From Paraburkholderia sp. PREW-6R (GTDB taxonomy: Bacteria > Pseudomonadota > Gammaproteobacteria > Burkholderiales > Burkholderiaceae): a stretch of 64,000 nt of DNA. Below, piece after piece: positions 29,368-38,629 of the stretch. The stretch covers positions 2,294,001 through 2,358,000 of the forward strand of contig NZ_CP155073.1 of assembly GCF_039621805.1 (NCBI RefSeq). The letters are read 5' to 3'. Position numbers and translations under genes: made by a program. A model generated the notes under the pieces. That model saw nothing but the letters and a program-made list of their open reading frames with translations. It was not told the DNA's origin and made no database searches. How positions within the stretch are numbered: the stretch's first letter is position 1; every line of letters starts with the position of its first letter.

Positions 29368-29460
29368 AACGTCCGGGCAACGAAGGGCGAGCGGGTCGGC
29401 ACGCGAATGCGAGCCATCCGGGGCGGCGAGCCTGCGGAGTGTCAGTTCCGGCGCTGCCCG

Positions 29461-29910
29461 CTACAGCGAACGGTGCAGGTCTTCGAGCGAAAGCGTTGTC
29501 TGAAAAAGCTTCGTGAGGCTACGGCTCGCGAATTTTTCGACTTCGTGCGGCGCGGTCCAGCGGTAGGCGTCCATCTCGGGAATCATCGTGCCGTCGGAGC
29601 GGCGCGGAAACATCGACGTGCAGGTGCACACGCTCAGATCGAGCTCGTCCGCGTTTGCGCGCGCGGCGAACAGATGCAGATCCTTGTCCCGCCGATACAC
29701 AAAAAGCCCCAGGTCTTTCAGCCGCTCGGGTTCGATCGAAATGCCGGTTTCCTCGACCAGTTCGCGCAACGCCGTCACATGCGGCGCCTCGCCCTCTTCG
29801 CCGTGACCTTTTGGAATGTCCCAGTGCGACGTTTCAGTGGCATGCGCGAGCAATACCCGCCCGCCCGGATCGAGCAGTACGACGCCGCAGGAAGTCACGC
29901 GGGCGCTCAT
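29461..29910 (-). CDS. Nudix hydrolase (bis(5'-nucleosyl)-tetraphosphatase-like)
   Basis: The protein has 149 residues. After MSARVTSCGVVLLD comes a canonical Nudix box GHGEEGE-x7-RELVEETGI, preceded by HWDIPKG, the layout of Ap4A hydrolase-like or (di)nucleoside polyphosphate Nudix enzymes. The ATG at 29910 is chosen by the domain start; upstream in-frame starts add 35 unrelated residues. The substrate is not determinable. Confidence 0.85.
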   Translation of the reverse strand: MSARVTSCGVVLLDPGGRVLLAHATETSHWDIPKGHGEEGEAPHVTALRELVEETGISIEPERLKDLGLFVYRRDKDLHLFAARANADELDLSVCTCTSMFPRRSDGTMIPEMDAYRWTAPHEVEKFASRSLTKLFQTTLSLEDLHRSL

Positions 29911-30019
29911 CAGGTTGACGTGCGTCGCGAGGCATGAAACGCCGCGTGGACGCCGCATAGGAAGCCGGCAACCGGCGGCGTCGACTCGAAGGCGCGCGGC
30001 GCAATGGCCGTGCACACGA

Positions 30020-30409
30020 TCAACGCTTCTTCTGCAGTTGCCAGTTGCCGTTGCCCTGCTTGCAGAATTGCGGGCGCAGGTTCATGGATTGCCCTTTTGC
30101 ATTGAGCACGACACCCACGTCGCGGCAGGTGCGCTCGCCCTCTTTCGCTGTGCCGGCGACGGTGATGTTTGCGTCGATCTTCACGCTGTTGCCGGTTCCT
30201 TCGTTGAGCCACGTCGTGCTTTCACCGTCCTGCTTGTCGTTTAACGCCGCGAACACCGCTTTCTTGATCGAGTCGACATCGCGCTGCTTCATGTAGCTGA
30301 TCGGGGTGTCGTTCAGAAAACCAAGATTCGCCGCTTGCGCGCCGAACGCGGCGCCGAGTAGCACAGCGCCGGCAGCGAGGTGAAACTGCACACGGGTTCG
30401 CATCGACAT
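30020..30409 (-). CDS. Small exported protein of unknown function (surface-antigen-like)
   Basis: The 129-residue protein has an N-terminal signal peptide (LAAGAVLLGAAFGAQAAN) and a GGAG ribosome site. The mature part includes ISYMKQRDVDSIKKAVFAAL and WLNEGTGNSVKIDANITV, with two cysteines later (TCRDVG, QFCKQG) that could form a disulfide. The layout recalls the RT0821/Lpp0805 17-kDa surface antigen-like proteins found near lipoproteins in Gram-negatives, but this is a resemblance only. Periplasmic or outer-membrane location is likely. Confidence 0.7.
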   Translation of the reverse strand: MSMRTRVQFHLAAGAVLLGAAFGAQAANLGFLNDTPISYMKQRDVDSIKKAVFAALNDKQDGESTTWLNEGTGNSVKIDANITVAGTAKEGERTCRDVGVVLNAKGQSMNLRPQFCKQGNGNWQLQKKR

Positions 30410-30675
30410 GAAGGGTTCTCCAAGTTTGAGTTCGGACGATCACGGTTGCATCACGGTTGCATACGCGTCATGCAACGATCTGGACCTCAAAAGCATAGCA
30501 TGGCGCCCTTGCCGCGACAGGGCGACGCGCGCTGGAGACGATCTGGCTCAAACACGGCGCGGCGCGGATGGACGCATTTTTAGGACATGTCTCATCCATC
30601 CCGAGGCGACCCTTCCTTAAGCTAATCCGATTGCGTCCAGGCGCTCAACCCAGTCGGCGACATCGCCCGTCACTC

Positions 30676-30915
30676 ATGAATGTGTCTCTTGCTCTTCAAA
30701 CTTTTGCCGTCGCGCTTGCGCTGCTGTGCGTGGCGTTCGTGCCCGTCACGATCCGGCGTGATCTCGGCCTCTCGCGGCGCATTGTCCGCATCGACACGTT
30801 GCCGCGCATGCGCTGGCCTTTTCTGCTGACGCGTATCGGCGCGGCCTGTCTGCTGGTCTCCTTCGCGCTGCTCGTGTTCGCCTGCTTATACATTCTGACT
30901 GCTCACGCCCATTGA
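30676..30915 (+). CDS. Small two-helix membrane protein
   Basis: It has 79 residues with two hydrophobic segments (residues 3-22, ALQTFAVALALLCVAFVPVT; and about 51-73, ARIGAACLLVSFALLVFACL-like) separated by a basic loop containing RRDLGLSRRIVRIDTLPRMR. The ATG is preceded by a weak site. Codon use looks like the neighbours. There is no recognised family; the loop would face the cytoplasm by the positive-inside rule. It is divergent from the surface-antigen-like gene. Confidence 0.6.
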   Translation: MNVSLALQTFAVALALLCVAFVPVTIRRDLGLSRRIVRIDTLPRMRWPFLLTRIGAACLLVSFALLVFACLYILTAHAH

Positions 30916-30999
30916 GCGTCGCCGCGCGGCCCTGAGCATCCGATAACCACCACCGGCGGCGGCGTTCGTCCGGCCAACCGGCATTCAAGCGATGGCCGG

Positions 31000-32451
31000 C
31001 TAGTTCGCCGCAGCAGTCTTCAACGCGCCGGCCACCGGCTTGTAGCCATCGGTGAGCGTGCCAAGAAACGCGACCACGTCTCTGATTTCCGACTCGTCGA
31101 GCGCCGGCTTGTCGCCCGGTTTGCGGTCGAAAGGCGGATCGGTGTTCAGATTGGCCCAATAGCGCTTCGGCAGATCGTCGAATTTCTGCACCTTGCCCTT
31201 TGACACGGGATAGAACTTCTCGGGATTCGTGTCGCGCTCGACATAAAAACGGACCACCTGGTCGAGCGAATGATAGATCCCGTTGTGAAAGAAGCTCTTT
31301 TTCAGCGCGACGTTGCGCAAGGTCGGCGTGCGGAAAATGCCGCAAAACTCGTCGCGACCCTTGAGGTCGGTCCGCTCCGGACCGCACGCGCCCAGATCGA
31401 AAAAATGCGGATCGCGATTGACCGCCAGCGCGCGATTGCGCGGGACGCCGATCGCGATCAGGCCGAAGTCGCTGAATTGAGGCGGCGCGCCGTCCTTCGT
31501 GCGCTGGCTGATGTGGCAGCTTGCGCAGTTGCCTTTTTTCTCATCGTTGAAAAGCTGCAGGCCGTGCAGTTCGGCTTGCGTGAGTTGCGCCTTTCCGGCC
31601 AGATAAGCGTCGTATTTGCTGCTGTAGGGGTAGAACGTTTCCGGGGTCTGCTCGAATGTTTCGAGCGCCTCGAGGACGGCCTTGAAGGCGGCGTCGTCGC
31701 TATCGAAAACATGGGCGCCGAATGCCTCGCGGAATGCGCCGGCATAGGGCGCGGCCTTGACCGCGGCCGCAACCCTGGCGGGCGAACTGCCCATTTCGAA
31801 CGACGACAACAACGGTATGCGCGCCTGTTCTGAACCACGGTCCACGCGTCCGTCCCACGTGAGCCCGCCGGTCGGACCGGCGTCGACACTTTCGTCGCCC
31901 TCGTCGTCGGACTCGTGATAGTGCTCGGCGAACGCCGGCACCGACTGCAGGTATTTGAGCGTGGGCGCGGCGCGCATGCCGGTACGATGCATGTCGCTGC
32001 CGCCCAGTTGCACGGACAGCTTGTTGGCGGGCGAGAAGCCGTGGTCCGGACTATGGCAGGACGCGCACGCCAGCTTGCCGGAGCCCGATAACGACGCGTC
32101 GAAAAAGAGCTGTTTGCCGAGCGCCGTCTTCTGGCGAACCGATTCGAAAACCTGCGCGCGCGTCTGGCCGCCACCTGCGCTGACGTTGATGACCGCGCCC
32201 TTGCTGGCGGCCGCCGCGCGACGCATATCGCTGCCGCCGGATGGGGCACCCGCGGCGCTGCTGCTTAGGCTAGCATCGGCGCCCGCCGATCCGCCGGTTC
32301 CGCCATCACACCCCGTCAGGCTTGCCGTCAGCGCAATAACGCTGGCCACCAGCGAGAGTGCCCGTAGCGCTGCGCCAGGCTTCCAGCCCGCATGCCGCCG
32401 CGCTTCTGTATCAACTGTGATTCTTTGTCTTCCCGTCAAACCGAGCCGCAT
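31000..32451 (-). CDS. Di-haem cytochrome c peroxidase, lipoprotein
   Basis: The protein has 483 residues with a lipoprotein signal (ASLTGC lipobox). Two haem-c sites are present: CASCHSPDHGFS (about residue 128) and CASCHISQRT (about 310). Motifs such as GLTWDGRVDRGSEQARIPL and FRTPTLRNVALKKSFFHNG match the CcpA/MauG family. It would reduce peroxide in the periplasm or act as a MauG-like oxidase. The N-terminal ~100 residues after the Cys are a Ser/Gly/Ala-rich linker. The ATG at 32451 gives the best lipoprotein signal. It is divergent from an acid phosphatase gene. Confidence 0.9.
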   Translation of the reverse strand: MRLGLTGRQRITVDTEARRHAGWKPGAALRALSLVASVIALTASLTGCDGGTGGSAGADASLSSSAAGAPSGGSDMRRAAAASKGAVINVSAGGGQTRAQVFESVRQKTALGKQLFFDASLSGSGKLACASCHSPDHGFSPANKLSVQLGGSDMHRTGMRAAPTLKYLQSVPAFAEHYHESDDEGDESVDAGPTGGLTWDGRVDRGSEQARIPLLSSFEMGSSPARVAAAVKAAPYAGAFREAFGAHVFDSDDAAFKAVLEALETFEQTPETFYPYSSKYDAYLAGKAQLTQAELHGLQLFNDEKKGNCASCHISQRTKDGAPPQFSDFGLIAIGVPRNRALAVNRDPHFFDLGACGPERTDLKGRDEFCGIFRTPTLRNVALKKSFFHNGIYHSLDQVVRFYVERDTNPEKFYPVSKGKVQKFDDLPKRYWANLNTDPPFDRKPGDKPALDESEIRDVVAFLGTLTDGYKPVAGALKTAAAN

Positions 32452-32561
32452 AAGAGTGATGTGAGGTCGTATGTGTCGATGCCGGGAGCGTATTTCATTG
32501 CCATGTCGTTTAAATGACATAAAGCCGACGAAATTTGTCATAGCAAAGGAATTCGTAATTA

Positions 32562-32579
32562 ATTACATCTTTCTGTCAA
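32562..32579 (+). promoter_or_regulatory. Weak candidate Pho box ahead of the acid phosphatase gene
   Basis: ATTACAT-CTTT-CTGTCAA has the 7-4-7 spacing of a PhoB site. The second half matches CTGTCAT at 6 of 7 positions and the first at only 4. It lies 85 bp before the phosphatase ATG in an AT-rich segment. It is suggestive only. Confidence 0.3.
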
Positions 32580-32664
32580 ATTCCGTTGCCAAACTTTCGC
32601 TCGCGACGAGTCGTGTAAGGAATGCGGCTCGCCCGTCCCCAACGCGAGAGAGAAATCACACCAT

Positions 32665-34245
32665 ATGAACAAGAAACTGATCTGCGCGACGCCGATCGCG
32701 ATCGCAGCAGCGCTGACCCTGTATGCGTGCGGCGGCGGTGACAAAGTCAACGAGCCGGATATCACGTCGATCAAGAACGTCGTGGTGATTTACGCGGAAA
32801 ACCGCAGCTTCGACAACCTGTACGGCAACTTCCCGGGCGCGAACGGCTTTCAGAACGTGACGGCCGCCAACTCCACCCAGGTGGATCGCAACGGCACGAC
32901 GCTCGCGACGCTGCCACAGGTATGGAACGGCCTCACGCAAACCGGCGTGACGCCGGTGATCACGCAGGCGATGACGGCGAACCTGCCGAACAGCCCGTTC
33001 GCGATCGACGACCCGAAGGGTTTCAATACACCGATCACCGCGACGACGCGCGACCTGTATCACCGTTTTTACGAGAACCAGATGCAGATCGACGGCGGCA
33101 AGAACGACAAGTTCGCCGCATGGGCGGATTCCGGCGGCCTCGTGATGGGCCATTACAACCTCAATGCCGACAAGCTGCCGCTGTGGAAAGTCGCGCAGCA
33201 ATACACGCTTGCCGACAACTTCTTCATGGGTGCGTTCGGCGGTTCGTTCCTGAACCACCAATGGCTCATCTGCGCGTGTACACCGACGTATCCGAATGCG
33301 GACAAGAGCCCGGCGGCGGGCTCGATCTCGTCGGTGGAAAGCGACGGCGTCACGCTGAAAGTCGCGGCCAACTCGCCGGCTTCGGCGCTCAGCGGTCCGC
33401 CCAAGTACGTGAACTCGGGCAACCTCACGCCTGACTTTTACGCGATCAACACGATGCAGCCGCCGTACCAGCCGAGCGGCAACAAGGCGGCATCGGGCGG
33501 TGACGCGACGCTCGCGGACCCGTCTCAGGCCACCACGCTGCCGGCGCAGACCCAGCAGCACATCGGCGATCTGCTGAACAACGCGAACGTGTCGTGGGCA
33601 TGGTATGGCGGTGCGTGGGGCGCGGCGGTTTCGGCAGCGCAGACGGGCGCGACCAACGTGATCTACGGTGCCAATCTGACAGCGCCGAACTTCCAGCCGC
33701 ATCACCAGCCGTTCAACTATTTCGCCGACCTCGCACCGGGCACCACGAACCGTGCGCAGCATCTGCTCGACGGCGGTCTGGCCGGTTCCGAGTTCATCAA
33801 GGCGATCGACTCGGGCACGCTGCCGCAAGTGTCGTTCTACAAGCCGCAAGGCAACCTGAACGAACACGCGGGATACACCGACGTCGCGTCGGGCGATCAG
33901 CACATTGCCGATGTCATCTCACATCTGCAGAAGAGCCCGCAGTGGAACAACATGCTGGTGGTCGTGACCTACGACGAGAACGGTGGCTTCTGGGATCACG
34001 TATCGCCGCCGAAGGCTGACCGCTGGGGTCCGGGCACGCGTGTTCCGGCGCTGATCATTTCGCCGTTCGCGAAGAAGGGCTACGTGGACCACACGCAATA
34101 CGACACCACGTCGATCCTGCGCTTCATCACGCACCGCTACTCGCTGCCGACGCTGCCGGGCATCGCGACACGTGACGCGGCGCTCAAGGCCAACGGCGGC
34201 AAGCCGATGGGCGATCTGACGGCCGCGCTCAACATCAAACAGTAA
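32665..34245 (+). CDS. Secreted acid phosphatase / phosphoesterase (AcpA-like)
   Basis: The protein has 526 residues and a lipoprotein-like signal (ALTLYACGGG). It belongs to the phosphoesterase (phospholipase C/acid phosphatase) family PF04185, with metal-site motifs NVVVIYAENRSFDNLYGN, NHQWLICACTP, and VVVTYDENGGFWDHVSPP. In Burkholderia such proteins are annotated AcpA acid phosphatase. It probably releases phosphate from organic phosphates in the periplasm or at the surface. A clean terminator follows. A weak Pho-box-like site (32562-32579) would fit phosphate control. Confidence 0.88.
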   Translation: MNKKLICATPIAIAAALTLYACGGGDKVNEPDITSIKNVVVIYAENRSFDNLYGNFPGANGFQNVTAANSTQVDRNGTTLATLPQVWNGLTQTGVTPVITQAMTANLPNSPFAIDDPKGFNTPITATTRDLYHRFYENQMQIDGGKNDKFAAWADSGGLVMGHYNLNADKLPLWKVAQQYTLADNFFMGAFGGSFLNHQWLICACTPTYPNADKSPAAGSISSVESDGVTLKVAANSPASALSGPPKYVNSGNLTPDFYAINTMQPPYQPSGNKAASGGDATLADPSQATTLPAQTQQHIGDLLNNANVSWAWYGGAWGAAVSAAQTGATNVIYGANLTAPNFQPHHQPFNYFADLAPGTTNRAQHLLDGGLAGSEFIKAIDSGTLPQVSFYKPQGNLNEHAGYTDVASGDQHIADVISHLQKSPQWNNMLVVVTYDENGGFWDHVSPPKADRWGPGTRVPALIISPFAKKGYVDHTQYDTTSILRFITHRYSLPTLPGIATRDAALKANGGKPMGDLTAALNIKQ

Positions 34246-34276
34246 GCGACAGTCCGCTTGACGGCGTGACTTTGAC

Positions 34277-34301
34277 AGGGCGGCTTCGGCCGCCCTTTTT
34301 T
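34277..34301 (+). terminator. Intrinsic terminator of the acid phosphatase gene
   Basis: GGGCGGC-TTCG-GCCGCCC is a perfect 7-bp stem with a stable TTCG tetraloop, followed immediately by six T. It starts about 30 nt after the stop codon. Confidence 0.93.
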
Positions 34302-34468
34302 ATCTGGCGCGCGCGTATCGGCAAGCTGAACGGCATGGAGAGACGAGCGCAACGCGTTTTTCGTGAGCGGCGTATGCTTCGAGCGAGGTGCGGACAATTC
34401 AGTCAATCGACACTCGAAGTTCTCCCAACGCATTGCACGCTTGCTCACTCATTCAGGAGCTCGACAGC

Positions 34469-34852
34469 ATGACAGGCAAAACCATCAAGGTCCCGGGTCC
34501 CGACCATCCGATCACGGTCGAGCCGGCCAACGCGCGCGTGACCGTGACCGTCGCCGGCAAGGTGATCGCGAGTACGGAAAAAGCACTCGTGCTTCGCGAA
34601 GCAGCGTATCCACCGGTCTATTACCTGCCGCGCAACGACGTCGAAATGACGCTCCTCGAACGCACCGATCATTCGACTTACTGCCCGTATAAGGGCGAGT
34701 GCGCTTACTACAGCATCGCGTTGGGCGGCGAAAAGACGGCCAATTCGGTGTGGACGTATGAATCGCCCTACGCGGCCGTGAAGGAGATTGCGCAGCATCT
34801 GGCGTTTTACCCGGACCGCGTCGATTCAGTCGACGTGCAACCGTTGGCCTGA
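34469..34852 (+). CDS. DUF427 protein
   Basis: The 127-residue protein matches the DUF427 family throughout: VTVAGKVIASTEKALVLREA, PVYYLPRNDVEM, STYCPYKGECAYYSI and WTYESPYAAVKEIAQHLAFY. The conserved HxxYCPYKG core with Cys suggests a small beta-barrel ligand- or metal-binding protein, but the function is unknown. The ATG at 34469 has an AGGAG site. It stands alone between the phosphatase terminator and tRNA-Arg. Confidence 0.9.
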   Translation: MTGKTIKVPGPDHPITVEPANARVTVTVAGKVIASTEKALVLREAAYPPVYYLPRNDVEMTLLERTDHSTYCPYKGECAYYSIALGGEKTANSVWTYESPYAAVKEIAQHLAFYPDRVDSVDVQPLA

Positions 34853-34936
34853 TCAGCAGGATGCAGCAGACAGCGCCGGGACCGCCGCACACGATGTGAC
34901 GCGCGGCGCGCTTGGGCGGCATGTGCGGTATTGAAG

Positions 34937-35010
34937 TACGGCAGGAGGGACTCGAACCCCCCACCCTCGGCTTAGAAGGCCGATGCTCTATCCAGCTGAG
35001 CTACTGCCGT
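34937..35010 (-). tRNA. tRNA-Arg (anticodon TCT)
   Basis: On the minus strand the acceptor stem ACGGCAG pairs perfectly with CTGCCGT. A D-arm (AGCTCAGCTGGATAGAGC), anticodon arm with loop CTTCTAA giving anticodon TCT, and a T-arm with GGTTCGAGTCC follow. The discriminator base is A, and CCA is not encoded. It reads AGA codons, which are rare in this GC-rich genome. The 35011-35242 stretch upstream of it holds only a possible TATAAT (35174-35179, minus strand). Confidence 0.95.
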
Positions 35011-35242
35011 AATGAGGAGAAGCGATGCGCTCGTACACGGAGCGCACCGCTCGTAATGAAGACCCGCTTCCGGGCTTTGCACCAGTGCGCCAACTGTGCG
35101 CACCGCTCGTTGAATTCCGGAATTTTAACTGACCGGACTGCGGACCGGAAACCCCGTTCGCAGCCGGGCCCGGATTATAACCGATCGACCTTCGCGCGGC
35201 GGCTCGTGGCAGCGAGCGCTGGTGCGCATTGCACGCGCTCGA

Positions 35243-36073
35243 TCAGACCGGTTGCGGGTGCAGCACGAACCAGCCGAGAAATACGATCCCAGCAATCACG
35301 CAATACACGCCGAACGACGCAAGACGCCCGCGACCTTCGAAATAGCGCATCAGGAAACGCACGCTCAGGTAAGCCGCGATCGCCGTGAGGACGCCGCCGA
35401 GCAGCGCGTCCGCAAGCTGGCCCGACGCGTGGAACAGTTTGGGCAATTCCAGAATGCCGGCAGCGAAGATGATCGGCGTGCCGAGCAGAAATGAAAATTC
35501 CGCGGATTTTTCAGCGGTGAGGCCGGCTGCATTGCCCGCGATCATCGTCAGGCCGCTGCGTGAAAAGCCTGGAATCAACGCGCCGACCTGCGCGAGTCCC
35601 ACGAAAAATGCCTGACCGAACGTGAGCTTTTCCGGGCCGTGATGCACGCGCGTGCGCTGCAGGCGGTCGCCGAACCACAACAGCACGCCGTTGACGATCA
35701 ACGCGATCGCGACAATGCGCAGATCGTGGAAAATCCGCTCGAGACGCTTTTCGAGGATCAGCCCGACGAGGCCGGCCGGAATCGTGCCGATGATCAGCGC
35801 CCACATCATGTGCGCATCGTCATTGCGGCGGCCGCCGAACGATGCGACGAAGCCGCGCACGAGCGCCACCCAGCGCTTGCGGAAATACCACAGCAGAGCC
35901 AGCGCTGTGCCGAGATGCAGTGCGACCAGGAATGGCAGCAGTTGCGGCGCGTGTTTGTCGATGTGCATGCCGAACAGCGCAGGCACCAGTAGCGTATGGC
36001 CGAGGCTGCTTACCGGAAACAGTTCGGTGACACCCTGCAGCACGCTCAGGAAGATCAGAAACGACAGGTTCAC
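35243..36073 (-). CDS. uppP: Undecaprenyl-diphosphatase
   Basis: This 276-residue polytopic protein of the BacA/UppP family carries the catalytic segments [20 protein letters not shown] near the N-terminus and [17 protein letters not shown], with the conserved Glu, Ser and Arg residues. It dephosphorylates undecaprenyl-PP so the lipid carrier can be reused for peptidoglycan and other envelope polymers. The GTG start at 36073 (AAGGAC site) gives the family's normal length; the frame is open further upstream but without homology. Confidence 0.94.
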   Translation of the reverse strand: MNLSFLIFLSVLQGVTELFPVSSLGHTLLVPALFGMHIDKHAPQLLPFLVALHLGTALALLWYFRKRWVALVRGFVASFGGRRNDDAHMMWALIIGTIPAGLVGLILEKRLERIFHDLRIVAIALIVNGVLLWFGDRLQRTRVHHGPEKLTFGQAFFVGLAQVGALIPGFSRSGLTMIAGNAAGLTAEKSAEFSFLLGTPIIFAAGILELPKLFHASGQLADALLGGVLTAIAAYLSVRFLMRYFEGRGRLASFGVYCVIAGIVFLGWFVLHPQPV

Positions 36074-36367
36074 GCGGCGTCCTTGTAAGGAAAATGTCGG
36101 AGACAGCGCCGCAAACAGAAAACGGCGCGTTTGAAAGCGCACCGATTATGCCTGGCTGGAAAGACAGCGCCAAGCGTTAACCCCACATAACGGACAAATT
36201 TGACGCTATAGGTTACACGTCGACACGGTTGTTACGCCGTGGAGAGAATGAGCCGCACGAACGGCGGCTCGGGTGCTGCTGCTGGGTGTCCGGGCGATCA
36301 GGCTGGCGGCCTGGGGCACAGCAACCGGGGTAAGCGATAAGCGGAGCAGAGAATCCGTCTGCGCGGA

Positions 36368-36454
36368 TTAGCGGTCGAGCTTGCGGAAAAAATAAACGGT
36401 GCTTGCCGTGAACATGCCGAACAACGCCACACCCATTGCCATTGCGAGATCCAT
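36368..36454 (-). CDS. 28-residue membrane peptide
   Basis: The short frame has an excellent ribosome site (AGGAGG at 36459-36464, four bases before the ATG). It encodes one transmembrane helix (MDLAMAMGVALFGMFTASTV), an aromatic stretch YFF and a basic end RKLDR. This is the profile of real small inner-membrane proteins such as CydX/YbgT-like subunits. No cytochrome bd genes are nearby, so a partner cannot be named. It sits alone between uppP and the epimerase gene. Confidence 0.65.
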   Translation of the reverse strand: MDLAMAMGVALFGMFTASTVYFFRKLDR

Positions 36455-36686
36455 ACACCCTCCTGAGCCTGCGGCCCCATCGTCGGAATTACCGGGCCGT
36501 CGGGGAGATTATCGGCAACAATGGCCTGCGCTGGACACCCGCAATTTCCCGAGAAGGGTTTCCCCGTAGCACAAAGCGGCGCAAAATCGTCGTTCGCGAG
36601 ACGGCCGTGGCCTCCGACAACAATCGCTCGCCTTCCACGGCCGCGCTAACCTTGACTTTCTCCTTCTCCCCTCTGCCCTTTCGACC

Positions 36687-37595
36687 ATGCCTCTTACTCC
36701 GCAACAGGACATTCTCGAGATTGCCCACGACTCATCCGTGCTCCGCTTCGCGCCGCAGGCCGGTGGCCGCCTGATGTCGTGGACCGTCGACGGTGAACCG
36801 GTGATCCATTGGCCCGAACACGCCGACTGGAGCCAGCCCGCGCGCATCCGCGGCGGCAATCCACTGCTGTTCCCGTTCCTCGGGCGACATCGCGTGGACG
36901 GCAAGATCGGCTTCTGGCGCGATGCCGCGGGCACGGTCCGCGCATTACCGATGCACGGCTTTGCGCGCGATCTGCCGTTCGTGCCTCATGCCGACGTACA
37001 CGGCGCCGGTCTGCGTCTCGTGCTGACCGATAGCGACGCCACTCGCGCCGGCTATCCGTTCGGCTTCCGGTTCCAGGCGGAATACGTGCTCGCGGACGCG
37101 CATACCCTCGACGTCACGCTCACGACGACCAACACCGGCGACACGCGTTTGCCCTATTACGCCGGCCACCACTTTTATTTCACGCTGCCGCACACGCAAC
37201 GCGGCGAGACGACGATCGAGCTGCCGCCCACGGAAACACGCTTCCAGAAGGAGGACGGTTCGATTAGCGCCGCCGAGCCCGGCGAGCCGCGCTATACGCT
37301 CGACGACGCCAGCATTGTCGACCGCTTCCACTGCCTGAAGGGCACGCCGGATCAGGCGGTGCGCGTCGTCGCGCCGGGTCTCGACCGGATCGTCACGATC
37401 GACCTGCAACGCCCGGGCTCGGTGCCCTGGTACGCGGTGACGACATGGACCGAAACGCCCGAGTCCGATTTCTACTGCGTCGAACCGTGGCTCGGGCTGC
37501 CGGATGCGATTCACAACGGCATGGGCTTGCGCTGGCTGGAACCGGGCCAGACCGAAGCTGCGGCGCTGCGCATCACGGTGTCGAAGCTGCGTTGA
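36687..37595 (+). CDS. Aldose 1-epimerase family protein
   Basis: The 302-residue protein has the galactose mutarotase-like beta-sandwich motifs RIRGGNPLLFPFLGR, ALPMHGFARDLPF (catalytic-site His) and YYAGHHFYFTLP, and a late Glu in FYCVEPWLGLPDAI. It probably interconverts anomers of a hexose or hexose-6-phosphate. The length is normal. The ATG has no strong ribosome site. It has no operon partners. Confidence 0.88.
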   Translation: MPLTPQQDILEIAHDSSVLRFAPQAGGRLMSWTVDGEPVIHWPEHADWSQPARIRGGNPLLFPFLGRHRVDGKIGFWRDAAGTVRALPMHGFARDLPFVPHADVHGAGLRLVLTDSDATRAGYPFGFRFQAEYVLADAHTLDVTLTTTNTGDTRLPYYAGHHFYFTLPHTQRGETTIELPPTETRFQKEDGSISAAEPGEPRYTLDDASIVDRFHCLKGTPDQAVRVVAPGLDRIVTIDLQRPGSVPWYAVTTWTETPESDFYCVEPWLGLPDAIHNGMGLRWLEPGQTEAAALRITVSKLR

Positions 37596-37779
37596 TCGGC
37601 GCAATCGATCTTTCATCAAGCGGCGTCTGAGGCCTGGCCTCGCGCTGCTTCAGATAGCGCGTGTGTCCCTGCCTGCCGTCCTTTTGGGAGGCTGTCGCGC
37701 GAAACCGTTAGAATCGGACGCTTTGCACCCACCTGCCGCGTGATCAGGATCGGCGCGCGGCGGCGCTTTGCGAGGTCCA

Positions 37780-38487
37780 ATGCTGGGAACAACAAGAATG
37801 ATGAAACGACTCGCCTGCGCGTCGTTGCTGGCTCTGCTCGCCGCGTGCGGGTCAGCGCCGGTGGGGCCAGGCTTCTACCGGGTCGAACGGGGCGATACGC
37901 TGTCCAGAATCGCACGCGCTAACCGGCAGTCGGTGCAAAGCATCGTCCGCTGGAACAATCTGACCAACGCGGACAACATCGACGTCGGCCAGGTGTTGCG
38001 TGTCGCGCCGCCGGCCGGGTCGGCATCGGGAAGCGGAGCCGTGCGCAGCAGCAGCGGCGCGAGCGTCTCGGCGCCACGTCCCGCGCCGCAGGAGAGCGCA
38101 CCGACGGCACCGCCTGCCGCATCGATCTCGCTCGTGTGGCCTACCGACGGCACTGTGATCCGGCGCTTCGACGGCAACAATTCCAAGGGCATCGACATTG
38201 CCGCGGCGGCCGGCACGCCGGTCATTGCCGCAGCGCCCGGCACGGTCGTCTATGCGGGCAACGGCTTGCGTGGTTACGGCAATCTGCTGATCCTCAAGCA
38301 CAACTCGGAGTACCTGACCGCGTATGCGCACAACCGCGTGCTGCTGGTGAAAGAGGGTCAGTCGGTCGCACAAGGCCAGAAGATCGCCGAGATGGGCGAC
38401 ACCGACACCGATCGCGTCATGCTGCATTTCGAGCTGCGCTATCAGGGCCGCTCGATCGACCCCTCGCGCGCGCTGCCGCCACGCTAG
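37780..38487 (+). CDS. LysM/M23 murein hydrolase activator-type lipoprotein (NlpD-like)
   Basis: The protein has 235 residues: a lipoprotein signal (LLALLAAC), a LysM domain (FYRVERGDTLSRIARANRQ), a Ser/Ala/Pro linker and a C-terminal peptidase M23 domain (SKGIDIAAAAGTPVIAAAPG, DRVMLHFELRYQGRSIDP). The canonical M23 zinc residues are only partly kept: the HxH at the end reads LHFEL. It may therefore be a catalytically dead EnvC/NlpD-type amidase activator rather than an endopeptidase. The ATG at 37780 follows CGAGG; Met codons at 37798/37801 are alternatives. Confidence 0.88.
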   Translation: MLGTTRMMKRLACASLLALLAACGSAPVGPGFYRVERGDTLSRIARANRQSVQSIVRWNNLTNADNIDVGQVLRVAPPAGSASGSGAVRSSSGASVSAPRPAPQESAPTAPPAASISLVWPTDGTVIRRFDGNNSKGIDIAAAAGTPVIAAAPGTVVYAGNGLRGYGNLLILKHNSEYLTAYAHNRVLLVKEGQSVAQGQKIAEMGDTDTDRVMLHFELRYQGRSIDPSRALPPR

Positions 38488-38629
38488 CCGGCACACGCGT
38501 AGCGCACGGGCGGCCGGGCACGCGCCCTGCAAGCGCGACCCGTTACCGGGGTGTGATAAAAGGCTCACTCAGTCATAAGACGAACGCGCGCGGCCTTCGT
38601 CTTCCATCGACATCTATAAGGAATCTGCA

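Noticed and set aside
30410..30675. Hairpin-like GC repeats (GCGCCC...GGGCG) as a riboswitch
   Set aside because: Short and not followed by an expression platform; no known riboswitch core is recognisable.
32504..32520. ATGTC/GACAT inverted repeat near the cytochrome c peroxidase start, considered as a Pho box
   Set aside because: The half-sites are inverted, not direct repeats, and only five bases long; PhoB sites are direct repeats.
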